From: Micromonospora sp. PLK6-60
GTDB taxonomy: Bacteria > Actinomycetota > Actinomycetes > Mycobacteriales > Micromonosporaceae
Assembly: GCF_019890675.1 (NCBI RefSeq)
Contig: NZ_JAIOAA010000018.1
Coordinates: forward strand, 46,176-110,175
Reading direction: 5' to 3'
DNA length: 64,000 nt
Shown: positions 1 to 8,696 of the stretch, one piece after another
Layout: each line of letters opens with the position of its first letter
Numbering within the stretch: position 1 is the stretch's first letter
The notes under the pieces: model-generated
Told to the model about the DNA's origin: nothing
What the model saw: the letters and a program-made list of their open reading frames with translations, nothing else
The model's database searches: none
Translations under genes and position numbers: made by a program

Positions 1-1141
<1,141 letters not shown>

Positions 1142-1175
1142 CGCGGCTCCGGCCCACCGGAGTCACCTGCTGATC

Positions 1176-1224
1176 GAGCGCGACACCCCAGAGTGCCCCT
1201 GGGGTGTCGCGCTCGTTCTTGTTG
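1176..1224 (+). terminator. Intrinsic terminator after lepA
   Basis: A perfect 15-bp stem (1176-1190 with 1200-1214, GAGCGCGACACCCCA and its complement) closes a 9-nt loop and is followed by a T-rich stretch, GTTCTTGTTG. Confidence 0.85.
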
Positions 1225-1360
1225 CCCGAGGAAATTTTCGGCGGCTCGCCGCGCCCTGATGATCGTGGAAGCACCCTGCTGAGCTGCGGCTATCGTCCGC
1301 CGAAGGGGCGATCGACGCAGCCGCGGGCATCGACCATCCGGCACCTGTTCGGGCTGAGTC

Positions 1361-1423
1361 GGTTTGGTTTCTCGGCGGGTCGGGCATCTAGCGGTCACGA
1401 CAAGAAACACACCAAACGGTGTG
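1361..1423 (+). promoter_or_regulatory. SigF/SigB-like promoter and palindrome, GlsB copy 1
   Basis: GGTTT at 1361-1365, a 16-nt spacer, then GGGCAT at 1382-1387 fits the actinobacterial general-stress sigma pattern (GGTTT, 15-17 nt, GGGTAT). It is followed by a small palindrome CACACC-AAAC-GGTGTG at 1408-1423 in the leader. Both parts recur upstream of the second copy of the gene (2110-2170), so the block appears to have been duplicated with the gene. No expression evidence is available. Confidence 0.55.
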
Positions 1424-1449
1424 AACTTAGCTTTTCGAGGAGAATCGAC

Positions 1450-1737
1450 ATGGAGCTCACCGTCTGGGGCATTCTCACCGCCCTGTTCGTCGGTCTGATC
1501 GTCGGCGCGCTCGGCCGGCTGGCCGTCCCCGGCCGCAACCCGATGCCGATCTGGCTGCACATGCTCATCGGTGTGGGCGCCGCGCTGCTCGGCACCGTCC
1601 TGGCCCGGGCGATGGGCATCGCCACCGAGACCGCCGGCATCGACTGGCGTGAGCTGCTCGTCCAGGTCGTGCTGGCCGCCATCGCCGTCGCCCTGGTCTC
1701 CGGGGTGGGCCGCCGCCGCCACGTCACCCACCGGTAA
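1450..1737 (+). CDS. GlsB/YeaQ/YmgE-type small membrane protein, copy 1
   Basis: A 95-residue hydrophobic protein with three predicted membrane segments (about residues 5-24, 34-54 and 68-88) and the glycine-rich GALGRLAVPGRNPMP loop typical of the transglycosylase-associated GlsB/YmgE family. Members are stress-induced inner-membrane proteins of unclear biochemical role. ATG 1450 is chosen because GAGGAG lies about 9 nt upstream; the longer in-frame extension to 1204 has no family support. An almost identical copy lies 748 bp downstream. They differ mainly at Leu/Ile 9, Leu/Phe 71 and the last residues (HVTHR versus GVSRY). Confidence 0.9.
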   Translation: MELTVWGILTALFVGLIVGALGRLAVPGRNPMPIWLHMLIGVGAALLGTVLARAMGIATETAGIDWRELLVQVVLAAIAVALVSGVGRRRHVTHR

Positions 1738-2109
1738 TTCCGCGACACCTCGCGACCTGCGCGGGCGCCCGACCGATCCGGTCGGGCGCCCGCTCGCATC
1801 TGGTCGGGCGCCCGCTCGCATCTGGTCTGGCGCCCGCTCGCATCTGGCCGGGTGCCGCTCGCATTGGCTCTGTCTCGTTCCTCGGCCGAGTCTTGTCTCG
1901 TTCCTCGGTCGGGGCGCCGCCCGCCGGCGGCACGGGGTCTACCCGATTCGCCCAGGATGGCGCGCGTCGATGCCCGACGGGCCTTCCGGCGTCCCCGGCC
2001 GTTGGCGGGTCGGCACCTGCGGGTTGCTCCGACAGGGGCGCCCTGAGCAGGGAGAACGGCGCGCGTCGTCCCGGATCGGGTGACAGTGCACCGGGTGCGG
2101 CAGAAATTC
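1738..2109. repeat. Gene-free gap with a hairpin and 22-bp degenerate repeats
   Basis: A hairpin (1763-1775 with 1779-1791, GGGCGCCCGACCG and its complement) follows GlsB copy 1 and probably terminates it. Its right arm then starts a run of about four degenerate 22-bp repeats (TGGTCGGGCGCCCGCTCGCATC type, 1779-1865). A shorter direct repeat around TCTCGTTCCTCGG lies at 1870-1910. From there to the second promoter no coding signal was seen. Confidence 0.7.
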
Positions 2110-2170
2110 GGTTTGGCAATTCGGCGGGCCGGGAATCTATTGCTCCGACAGGAACCACACAACTGGTGTG
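2110..2170 (+). promoter_or_regulatory. SigF/SigB-like promoter, GlsB copy 2
   Basis: GGTTT at 2110-2114, a 16-nt spacer and GGGAAT at 2131-2136 match the arrangement upstream of copy 1. A related inverted repeat, CACAC-AACTG-GTGTG, follows at 2156-2170. Conservation of this upstream block between two otherwise divergent gaps supports it being functional. Confidence 0.55.
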
Positions 2171-2197
2171 ACTGAGTCTTGAAGGAGGAGGGCGACC

Positions 2198-2485
2198 ATG
2201 GAGCTCACCGTCTGGGGCATCATCACCGCCCTGTTTGTCGGTCTGATCGTCGGGGCGCTCGGCCGGCTGGCCGTCCCCGGCCGCAACCCGATGCCGATCT
2301 GGCTGCACATGCTCATCGGTGTGGGCGCCGCGCTGCTCGGTACGGTTCTCGCCCGGGCGATGGGCATCGCCACCGAGACCGCCGGCATCGACTGGCGTGA
2401 GCTGTTCGTCCAGGTGGTGCTGGCCGCCATCGCCGTCGCCCTGGTCTCCGGGGTGGGCCGCCGACGCGGCGTATCGCGCTACTGA
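2198..2485 (+). CDS. GlsB/YeaQ/YmgE-type small membrane protein, copy 2
   Basis: A 95-residue paralogue of the protein at 1450-1737, with the same three membrane segments and the identical GALGRLAVPGRNPMP loop. AAGGAGG lies about 9 nt before the ATG. Near identity over the whole coding region, a shared upstream stress-type promoter and a shared downstream hairpin sequence indicate a recent tandem duplication. The likely role is a small membrane protein of the general stress response; no catalytic activity can be assigned from sequence. Confidence 0.9.
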   Translation: MELTVWGIITALFVGLIVGALGRLAVPGRNPMPIWLHMLIGVGAALLGTVLARAMGIATETAGIDWRELFVQVVLAAIAVALVSGVGRRRGVSRY

Positions 2486-2499
2486 TCCCACGCACCCCC

Positions 2500-2534
2500 A
2501 GCGGGCGCCCGACCCTCGTGGTCGGGCGCCCGCT
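2500..2534 (+). terminator. Hairpin terminator after GlsB copy 2
   Basis: A perfect 15-bp stem (2500-2514 with 2520-2534) closes a 5-nt loop. The stem shares the GGGCGCCCGACC motif with the hairpin after copy 1. There is no clear U-tract, as is common for terminators in this G+C range. Confidence 0.7.
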
Positions 2535-2633
2535 CGCGTGTACCCGCCGGTCGCGGGCGACTCGTCCCGATCTGCCGCTCCGCCGCGCTCCTGCGGTACG
2601 GTCGCCTCGCGCGGCTCGCCGCCTCCCCCTGTC

Positions 2634-2652
2634 GTAAAGAAATTTTTCCTAC
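2634..2652. promoter_or_regulatory. AT-rich imperfect palindrome upstream of sugar importer
   Basis: GTAAAGAAATTTTTCCTAC is an imperfect inverted repeat standing out in GC-rich surroundings 51 bp before the lipoprotein gene. It resembles operators of ROK-family sugar regulators in related bacteria, but that assignment is only by resemblance. Confidence 0.35.
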
Positions 2653-2702
2653 TAAGGTGCGGCGGAGAAGGTTAGTGCCAAGACGGCGCGAGGGAGAGTG
2701 GC

Positions 2703-3995
2703 GTGAACAGGTGGAAGCGGCTGGCTCCGGTCACCGCCTTCGTGGCGTCGGCCGCGATGGTGCTCACCGGCTGCGGAGGCTCCGGCGACGACGCGGAGTC
2801 CGCCGACAACAGCAAGCTGACGGTCTGGATGATGGGCGAGGGCGGCGACGAGCAGACCGCGTTCCTCGACGGCGTCGAGACGGAGTTCCGCAAGAAGCAC
2901 CCCGACACCGACGTGGTGGTCCAGTACGTTCCCTGGCTCGAGGCGCCGAAGAAGTTCCAGGCCGCACTCGCCGGTGGTGAGGGGCCGGACGTCACCGAAC
3001 TCGGCAACACCGAGACCCAGGGCTGGGCGGAGCAGGAAGCCCTCGCCGACGTCTCCGACAAGTTCAACGGCTGGACCGAGGGCAAGGACATCCTGCCCGA
3101 CCTGGTCAAGAACGCGCAGCTCGACGGCAAGCAGTACGGCGTGCCGTGGTACGCGGGCGTGCGCGCCGTCTACTACCGCACCGACTGGTTCGCCGAGGCC
3201 GGCGTGCAGCCGCCGAAGACCTGGGACGACATGGTGGCCGCCGCCAAGGCCGTCCAGGCCAAGAAGCCCGGAACGTACGGCATCGCCCTGCCCGGCAACT
3301 CGGAGCTGCCGTTCTACTCCTTCCTCTGGGGCGCCGGCGCGGAGATCGCCACCAAGGAGGGCGACACCTGGAAGTCCGGCTACCGCACGCCGGAGGCCCA
3401 GAAGGCGGTCAAGTTCTGGACCGACCTGGTCACCGTGCACAAGGTCGCCCCGCCCGCCGCGGCCGGCTGGAACGAGGTGGACGCCCGTACCCAGTTCGCC
3501 ACCGGCAAGGCCGCGATGGCCTTCGCCGGCAGCTGGCAGGGGGGCGCGATGAAGAAGGACAACCCCGAGATCGAGAAGGTCTGGGGCACCTTCCCCATCC
3601 CCGGCCCGGACGGCCAGGCGGCCCCCGCGTTCGCCGGCGGCTCCGACATCGCCATCTGGAAGGACAGCGAGCGGGCGGCGCTGGCCTGGGACTACGTCAC
3701 CGTCCTGCTGAGCAAGCAGAAGGACAAGGAGTTCGCCGGCAGCCTCGGCTTCTTCCCGGTCTACTCCGATCTGGTCGGCGGCGGTGAATACACCAACGAC
3801 AAGGTGATGGCGTCGTTCGCCACCGCCATGCAGAACACCAAGCTGACCCCGCTGACCCCCAAGTGGGTCGAGGTCAGCCGGACCAAGACGGTGACCCAGG
3901 CGATGAACAGCGCGGTCATCAAGGGCCAGAAGACGGTCGAGCAGGCCACCGCCGACGCGGCCACCGAGATGGAAGGCATCTTGAACAGCAAGTGA
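2703..3995 (+). CDS. Sugar ABC transporter substrate-binding lipoprotein
   Basis: A 430-residue family-1 extracellular solute-binding protein. The N-terminus is a lipoprotein signal with lipobox LTGC, so Cys24 would be lipidated and the mature protein anchored on the outer face of the membrane. The mature part has the usual start (KLTVWMMG...FLDGVETEFRKKHPD) and the later NSELPFYSFLWGAGAE and GGSDIAIWK segments of carbohydrate binders. GTG 2703 has AGGGAG upstream. Its stop overlaps the first permease gene by 4 bp (GTGA). The ligand cannot be read from sequence; mono- or disaccharides are the usual substrates. Confidence 0.93.
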   Translation: MNRWKRLAPVTAFVASAAMVLTGCGGSGDDAESADNSKLTVWMMGEGGDEQTAFLDGVETEFRKKHPDTDVVVQYVPWLEAPKKFQAALAGGEGPDVTELGNTETQGWAEQEALADVSDKFNGWTEGKDILPDLVKNAQLDGKQYGVPWYAGVRAVYYRTDWFAEAGVQPPKTWDDMVAAAKAVQAKKPGTYGIALPGNSELPFYSFLWGAGAEIATKEGDTWKSGYRTPEAQKAVKFWTDLVTVHKVAPPAAAGWNEVDARTQFATGKAAMAFAGSWQGGAMKKDNPEIEKVWGTFPIPGPDGQAAPAFAGGSDIAIWKDSERAALAWDYVTVLLSKQKDKEFAGSLGFFPVYSDLVGGGEYTNDKVMASFATAMQNTKLTPLTPKWVEVSRTKTVTQAMNSAVIKGQKTVEQATADAATEMEGILNSK

Positions 3996-4978
3996 GCGTA
4001 CTGAACAAGAGCACCGGGACGGCCGCCGCGCGGGACACCCCCGCGCGGCGGCGGCCCCGCGTGGACCGCCTGCCGTACCTGCTGCTCCTGCCCTGCCTGG
4101 CGATCATCACGGTGCTGCTGCTCTGGCCGCTCGGCCAGGTCGTCGCGATGTCGTTCTTCAAGCTGAACAACGTCCGACAGTTGCGCGGCGACCGCGAGTG
4201 GCCGTGGGTGGGGCTGGCCAACTACACCCAGATCCTGGGCGACCCGTTCTTCCGTACGGTGCTGCGCAACACGGTGCTCTTCGCCGCCGCCAACGTGGTG
4301 CTGACGATGATCCTCGGCACCCTGGTCGGCCTGCTGCTCAACCGGCTCGGCAAGCGGATGGCCACCTTCGTCGCCAGCTGCGTGATGCTGGCCTGGGCGA
4401 CCCCGGCGCTGACCGGCACCATCGTCTGGAAGTGGATCTTCGACGACACCAGCGGCCTGGTCACCTGGCTGTTCAACAAGCTGCCCGACGGGCTCTCCAC
4501 GGCCCTGTTCGGGCGCAGCGACTGGACCGGGTACGGCTGGTTCAACTCGCCGCTGCTCTTCTTCGCCATCCTCACGCTGGTGGTGGTCTGGCACTCCTTC
4601 CCGTTCATCGCGGTGAGCGTGCTCGCCGGACTCAAGAGCGTGCCCAGCGAACTCCAGGAGGCCGCCCGGGTCGACGGGGCCGGCCCGTGGCGGGTGTTCT
4701 GGTCGGTCACCTTTCCGGTGCTGCGGCCGGTCTTCGGGATCCTGGTGGTGCTCTCCACCATCTGGGACTTCAAGGTCTTCACCCAGCAGTTCGTGCTGGC
4801 CGGCGGCACCCAGGACCGCTCGACCTTCATGCTCTCCATCTACTCGTACGCCGAGGCGTTCTCCCCACCGCCCAAGTACGGTCTCGGCGCGGCGATCGCG
4901 GTCATCCTGACCGTGATCCTGCTCCTGGTGACCGGCCTCTACGTCCGCATGGTGCTCCGACAGGAGGAGGAGGCGTGA
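3992..4978 (+). CDS. Sugar ABC transporter permease (MalF type)
   Basis: A 328-residue integral membrane permease. The first membrane segment is YLLLLPCLAIITVLLLWPLG after a basic N-terminal tail. The cytoplasmic EAA loop that docks the ATPase is visible as LQEAARVDGAGPWRVFW. GTG 3992 overlaps the lipoprotein stop, and the gene's own stop overlaps the second permease. It pairs with that second permease to form the channel. No ATPase is encoded here; in actinomycetes such importers are commonly energised by a shared MsiK-type ATPase encoded elsewhere, which is an inference for this strain. Confidence 0.93.
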   Translation: MSVLNKSTGTAAARDTPARRRPRVDRLPYLLLLPCLAIITVLLLWPLGQVVAMSFFKLNNVRQLRGDREWPWVGLANYTQILGDPFFRTVLRNTVLFAAANVVLTMILGTLVGLLLNRLGKRMATFVASCVMLAWATPALTGTIVWKWIFDDTSGLVTWLFNKLPDGLSTALFGRSDWTGYGWFNSPLLFFAILTLVVVWHSFPFIAVSVLAGLKSVPSELQEAARVDGAGPWRVFWSVTFPVLRPVFGILVVLSTIWDFKVFTQQFVLAGGTQDRSTFMLSIYSYAEAFSPPPKYGLGAAIAVILTVILLLVTGLYVRMVLRQEEEA

Positions 4979-5805
4979 AGCGGATCGCGCTGAACGGTGC
5001 CGGCCTGCTGGTCGCGCTCTTCGCGGCCTTCCCGGTCTACTGGATGGTCGCCACCTCGCTCAAGCCGAACAGCGAGATCTTCGCGTCCACCCCACGGCCG
5101 GTGCCCGCCGAGCCGACGCTGGCGCACTACCGGGAGATCCTCGGCGGCAACCTCATCCCGGGCGTCACGTTCCTCGACTTCTTCCTCAACAGCGTGCTGG
5201 TCGCGGTCGCCACCGTGCTGCTCAGCGGCCTGGTGGCGTTGCTGGCCGCGACCGCGGTCGCCCGGTTCCGATTCAAGCTCCGGACCAGCTTCCTGATCAT
5301 GCTGCTGGTGGTGCAGATGATCCCCCTCGAAGCGCTGGTCATCCCGCTGTTCCTGATGATCCAGCGGCTCGGGCTCTACAACACCCTGCCCAGCCTGATC
5401 CTGACCTACCTCGGCTTCTCGCTGCCGTTCGCGGTGTGGATGCTGCGCGGCTTCGTCGCCGCGGTGCCGAAGGAGTTGGAGGAGGCGGCGGCCATCGACG
5501 GCGCCAGCCGGGCGCAGACCTTCCGCCGGATCCTCTTCCCGCTGGTGGCGCCCGGACTCGTGGCGACCAGCATCTTCTCGTTCATCACCGCCTGGAACGA
5601 GCTGATCTTCGCGCTGACCTTCATCAACGACCAGCAGAAGTACACCCTGCCGGTCGCGATGACGTTCTTCTTCGGCCGCGACGACACCGCCTGGGGGTCG
5701 GTGATGGCCGCCTCCACGCTGTTCACGCTGCCAGTGATCGTCTTCTTCCTGCTGGTGCAGCGGCGGATGGTCTCCGGCCTGGTCGCCGGCGCGGTGAAGG
5801 GGTAA
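4975..5805 (+). CDS. Sugar ABC transporter permease (MalG type)
   Basis: A 276-residue permease with the MalG-type start (ALNGAGLLVALFAAFPVYWM) and a characteristic EAA loop, EEAAAIDGASRAQTFRRI. GTG 4975 overlaps the stop of the preceding permease (GTGA), so translation is probably coupled. The TAA stop at 5803-5805 lies inside the left end of a dispersed repeat element (5802-5856). No transcriptional regulator or glycosidase gene lies next to the operon, so the substrate remains open. Confidence 0.93.
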   Translation: MKRIALNGAGLLVALFAAFPVYWMVATSLKPNSEIFASTPRPVPAEPTLAHYREILGGNLIPGVTFLDFFLNSVLVAVATVLLSGLVALLAATAVARFRFKLRTSFLIMLLVVQMIPLEALVIPLFLMIQRLGLYNTLPSLILTYLGFSLPFAVWMLRGFVAAVPKELEEAAAIDGASRAQTFRRILFPLVAPGLVATSIFSFITAWNELIFALTFINDQQKYTLPVAMTFFFGRDDTAWGSVMAASTLFTLPVIVFFLLVQRRMVSGLVAGAVKG

Positions 5806-5856
5806 GGAAGGGCCCCTTATTAACGCCTCCGGTAGAGCAGGGCCCCCTGTTAACAC
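5802..5856 (+). repeat. Dispersed GGGGCCCC/GTTAAC element, copy 1
   Basis: Two direct half-units, GTAAGGAAGGGCCCC...TTAACGCC and GTAGAGCAGGGCCCC...TTAACACC. The TAA of the element's left end is the stop codon of the upstream permease. Seven more copies lie in this window (15120, 15530, 38882, 39914, 46284, 47421 and 51916). Confidence 0.9.
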
Positions 5857-5896
5857 CGGTCCACACCCGCGCGCGGCTGCCCGTAGGCTCGTCGCC

Positions 5897-6541
5897 ATGA
5901 CGGGCAGACTGGTGGCGGTGAACCTCGGCGTGGTGACCGAGGCGGAGTGGGCGGGCGACGCGAGCGGCCGCAGCGGGATCGACAAGCGGCCGGTCGGCGG
6001 TCGGGTGGCCGTCTCGCCCGAGGGCGTCGCCGGCGACTTCATCGGCGAGCGGGCCCACCACGGCGGCCCCGACCAGGCCGTCTACGCGTACGCCGAGGAG
6101 GACGCCGGTTGGTGGTCGGCCGAGCTGGGCCGGGAGCTGCCGCCCGGCGCCTTCGGCGAGAACCTGACCACGTACGCCGTGGACGTCACCGGGGCGGTGA
6201 TCGGTGAGCAGTGGTCGATCGGTTCGGCGCTGCTCCAGGTGACCAAGCCGCGCACCCCGTGCACCACCTTCGCCGGCTACTGGGGGATGCCGGATCTGAT
6301 CAAGCGGTTCACCGTGCGCGCGGCGCCGGGGGCGTACCTGCAAGTGCTCCGGCCGGGCGACGTGGGCGCCGGTGATCCGATCGAGGTGGTGCACCGGCCC
6401 GGGCACGGCGTCACCATCGGCGAGGTCTTCCGGGCGATGAACCTGGAGCCGGCGCTGCTGCCACGCCTGATCGAGGCGACCGACCTGCCCGAGCCGCTGC
6501 GCGAGAAGGCCCACCGCCGGCTCTCCGGCAGCCGCCCCTGA
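5897..6541 (+). CDS. MOSC-domain protein (YiiM-like)
   Basis: A 214-residue protein of the MOSC superfamily, whose members bind or transfer sulfur or molybdenum cofactor using a conserved cysteine. The family features are visible: GDFIGERAHHGGPDQAVYAYA near residues 45-65, then PPGAFGENLTT, and the cysteine in KPRTPCTTFAGYWG. The C-terminal helical tail (IGEVFRAMNLEPALLPRLIEA) is typical of the YiiM subgroup. The ATG at 5897 comes shortly after the repeat element; no clear ribosome-binding site was seen. It appears to be a single-gene unit. The substrate is unknown, although YiiM homologues have been linked to resistance to hydroxylated N-compounds. Confidence 0.9.
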   Translation: MTGRLVAVNLGVVTEAEWAGDASGRSGIDKRPVGGRVAVSPEGVAGDFIGERAHHGGPDQAVYAYAEEDAGWWSAELGRELPPGAFGENLTTYAVDVTGAVIGEQWSIGSALLQVTKPRTPCTTFAGYWGMPDLIKRFTVRAAPGAYLQVLRPGDVGAGDPIEVVHRPGHGVTIGEVFRAMNLEPALLPRLIEATDLPEPLREKAHRRLSGSRP

Positions 6542-6585
6542 CCGCATCTCGGGCCTGACGTGACCCGCCAGCACAGGCGCCACAG

Positions 6586-6752
6586 GAGTCAGGCGGCGCC
6601 GAGAAAGTCAGGCGGCGCGGAGGGGGTCAGCGGCACGCGGGAGGTCAGTCGGCGCGGAGGAGTCAGGCGGGCCGGCCCAGGAGTCAGGCGGCGCCGGGGG
6701 AGTCAGGCGGGCGGCACAGGAGTCGGGCGGCGCGGAGGGATCAGGCGTCGGC
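6586..6752. repeat. Degenerate tandem array (GAGTCAGGCGGCGC type)
   Basis: Seven or eight imperfect repeats of about 20-25 bp, each carrying GTCAGGCGG or a close variant. The last unit contains the stop codon of the minus-strand gene ending at 6741, so the array has replaced or abuts its 3' end. Confidence 0.75.
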
Positions 6753-7592
6753 GAAGACCTCGGCCAGCACCTGCGCCTGGTCCGGCCGGTCATCGGTGAT
6801 CTTGTTCCACCGGCCGGCGCGGGCGGTCCACTCCAGCTCGCCGAAGCGGACCCGCTTTACCCCGTGGTCCTGGGCGTGCGAGACCAGCCAGTGCGCGTAC
6901 CGCCAGCCGTCGCGCGGGTCGGGGGCGGGCACGGCCAGGCCGGTGAGGTCGGCGGCGGCGCTGCTCAACCCCCAGTCCAGGGTCAGCCCCCGGGTCAGCG
7001 CCAGCGTCGCCGCCTGCCCGCGCATCGTCGGGTACGGGCCGACCGCGCAGGCCACCGCGCCGGTCGCCTCGCCGAGCAGCGCCCGGGTCAGCACCGCCGA
7101 CTCGTCCGACCACTTCTGGTACGCCTCCGGGAACGCCGACCGCTGCACCTTCTGCGCCGCGTCGGTGACCCGCATCCGCTCCCAGCCGCGCACCTTGGCC
7201 AGCGCGGCGTAGAACTTGTTGGCCGCGTACCTCGGGTCCCGGATCTCCGCCGGGGTGCCCCAGCCCTGGCTCGGCCGCTGCTGGAACAGGCCCACCGAGT
7301 CCCGGTCGCCGCCGGCCAGGTTGCGCAGCCCGGACTCCTGGAACGCGGTGGCGAGCGCGACCACCACGGCCCGCTCGGGCAGTTGCCGCTGGATGCCGAT
7401 CGCGGCGATGGTGGCGGCGTTGGCCATCTGGTCGCCGTCGAGCACGACCCGGCCGTCGGCCTGCACCACGCAGGACCGGTCGGCCACCGGGAGGCGCAGC
7501 TTGTCGCCCACCTGACGGGCGAGGACCCAGAGGCCCACCACGGCGACGAGAACGACGACCACTCCACCGGCCACGACTGCCCGAGTTCGCAC
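6741..7592 (-). CDS. Membrane-anchored lysozyme/transglycosylase-like protein
   Basis: A 283-residue protein with one N-terminal membrane anchor (AVVAGGVVVVLVAVVGLWVL) and an outside domain. Residues around LATAFQESGLRNLAGGDRDS and GLFQQRPSQGWGT match a lysozyme-like superfamily motif, with Glu in QESG as the probable catalytic acid. The family is common in Actinobacteria and presumably acts on peptidoglycan; no direct evidence exists here. GTG 7592 is chosen because GGGAGG lies 6-7 nt upstream, and an alternative GTG lies 6 nt earlier. The C-terminal part (DWGLSSAAADLTG...HWLVSHAQDHGV) resembles a secretory protein's second domain of unknown role. The stop falls in a tandem array. Confidence 0.75.
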   Translation of the reverse strand: MRTRAVVAGGVVVVLVAVVGLWVLARQVGDKLRLPVADRSCVVQADGRVVLDGDQMANAATIAAIGIQRQLPERAVVVALATAFQESGLRNLAGGDRDSVGLFQQRPSQGWGTPAEIRDPRYAANKFYAALAKVRGWERMRVTDAAQKVQRSAFPEAYQKWSDESAVLTRALLGEATGAVACAVGPYPTMRGQAATLALTRGLTLDWGLSSAAADLTGLAVPAPDPRDGWRYAHWLVSHAQDHGVKRVRFGELEWTARAGRWNKITDDRPDQAQVLAEVFADA

Positions 7593-7723
7593 CCGCACCT
7601 CCCGTTCCACAGTCCGACAAGAGTACGTTCCGGAGCCCGGCATGCGGGTCGTCCGACCGGTTGGCCTCCGTTCCGTGTCGCGCCGGCTGCACAGAGTGTC
7701 GGGATTTCCCCGCCCCGGCACCC

Positions 7724-7887
7724 GGAAACCGGGCGAGCCGCCCGGCGGCCGGGAAGCGGGCCAAGACGCCAGGCGGCCGGGGATCGGGCAAGCCGCCGGC
7801 GGCCGGAAACCGGGCGAGCGCCGGGCGGCCGGAAACCGGGCAACACGCCAGGCGGCCGGGGACTGGGCAAGTCGCCCGGCCGCCGGA
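7724..7887. repeat. Tandem array of 25-28-bp CCGGGCGAGCC...GGCGGCCGG units
   Basis: About six imperfect direct repeats (units such as AAACCGGGCGAGC...GGCGGCCGG) fill the gap between the lysozyme-like gene's start and the enoyl-CoA hydratase's end. They end 8 bp before the hydratase stop. The rest of the roughly 300-bp gap (7593-7723) shows nothing recognisable beyond the promoter side of the lysozyme-like gene. Confidence 0.75.
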
Positions 7888-7894
7888 AGGCCGG

Positions 7895-8677
7895 TCAGTC
7901 GACCGGTACCCAGGCGGCCGGCCGCTTCTCCCGGAAGGCCGCCACGCCCTCCCGGCCCTCCTCGGACAGGAAGTAGCCGGTGGAGCGGGCGGCCAGGTCG
8001 GCGAGCTCGGCGCGCAGGTCGGTGCCGGCCGGCCGGCGCAGCAGCTCCTTCGCCCCGGCCAGCGCCCCCGGCGCGCCCCGCACCAGCGACGCGCAGCAGC
8101 GCGCCACCGCCGCGTCCAGCTCGGCGGCCGGCACGGCGGCGGTGACCAGGCCGACCTCGGCGGCCCGGCGGCCGTCGAAGGTGTCGCCGGTGAGGTACAG
8201 CTCGGCGGCCGCCCGGGGCTGGAGCCGGGGCAGCACGGTGGCGGAGATGACCGCCGGGATGACCCCGATCCGGACCTCGGTGAAGGCGAAGGTGGCCTCC
8301 TCGGCGCAGATCGCCAGGTCGGCCGCCGCGATCAGGCCCAGCCCCCCGGCCCGCGCCGGCCCGGCCACCCGGGCCAGCACCGGCTTCGGGCACTCCCAGA
8401 CGGCGGCGAGCACGTCGCCCAGCTTGCCCGCCGGCACCGAACCGCTGGCGTACGCGGCGGCGGTCTCCTTCAGGTCCGCCCCGGAACAGAAGACCGGGCC
8501 GGTGTGGTCCAGCACGATCACCCGGACCGCGTCGTCGGCGGCGGCGGCGGCCAGCCCGGCCAGCAGTTCGGTCATCAGCGGGGTGGACAGCGCGTTGCGG
8601 TTGTGCGGGCTGTCCAGGGTGAGGGTGGTCACCCCACGGGCCGTGGAGACCCGCACGAGCGCGTCGGAGGAGGTCAT
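7895..8677 (-). CDS. Enoyl-CoA hydratase/isomerase family protein
   Basis: A 260-residue crotonase-fold protein. The N-terminal VTTLTLDSPHNRNALSTPLM, the oxyanion-hole segments (FCSGADLKE and AGPARAGGLGLIAAADLAIC) and the later EVRIGVIPA region are all present. In crotonases the last segment carries the catalytic Glu, and EVRIGVIPAVIS keeps Glu at the upstream position only. The reaction could therefore be hydration, isomerisation or a related thioester step. ATG 8677 is favoured; another in-frame ATG lies at 8698 overlapping the divergent hemW start. The gene is divergent from hemW with about 20 bp between starts. Confidence 0.88.
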   Translation of the reverse strand: MTSSDALVRVSTARGVTTLTLDSPHNRNALSTPLMTELLAGLAAAAADDAVRVIVLDHTGPVFCSGADLKETAAAYASGSVPAGKLGDVLAAVWECPKPVLARVAGPARAGGLGLIAAADLAICAEEATFAFTEVRIGVIPAVISATVLPRLQPRAAAELYLTGDTFDGRRAAEVGLVTAAVPAAELDAAVARCCASLVRGAPGALAGAKELLRRPAGTDLRAELADLAARSTGYFLSEEGREGVAAFREKRPAAWVPVD

Positions 8678-8696
8678 GCCGGGCACACTAGTGGCC

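Noticed and set aside
8680..8695. ACTAGT-centred palindrome between the hemW and enoyl-CoA hydratase starts
   Set aside because: Too short and too close to both starts to call an operator.
7980..8696. HemW with a 239-residue N-terminal extension
   Set aside because: The extension is antisense to the enoyl-CoA hydratase gene and has no homology pattern.
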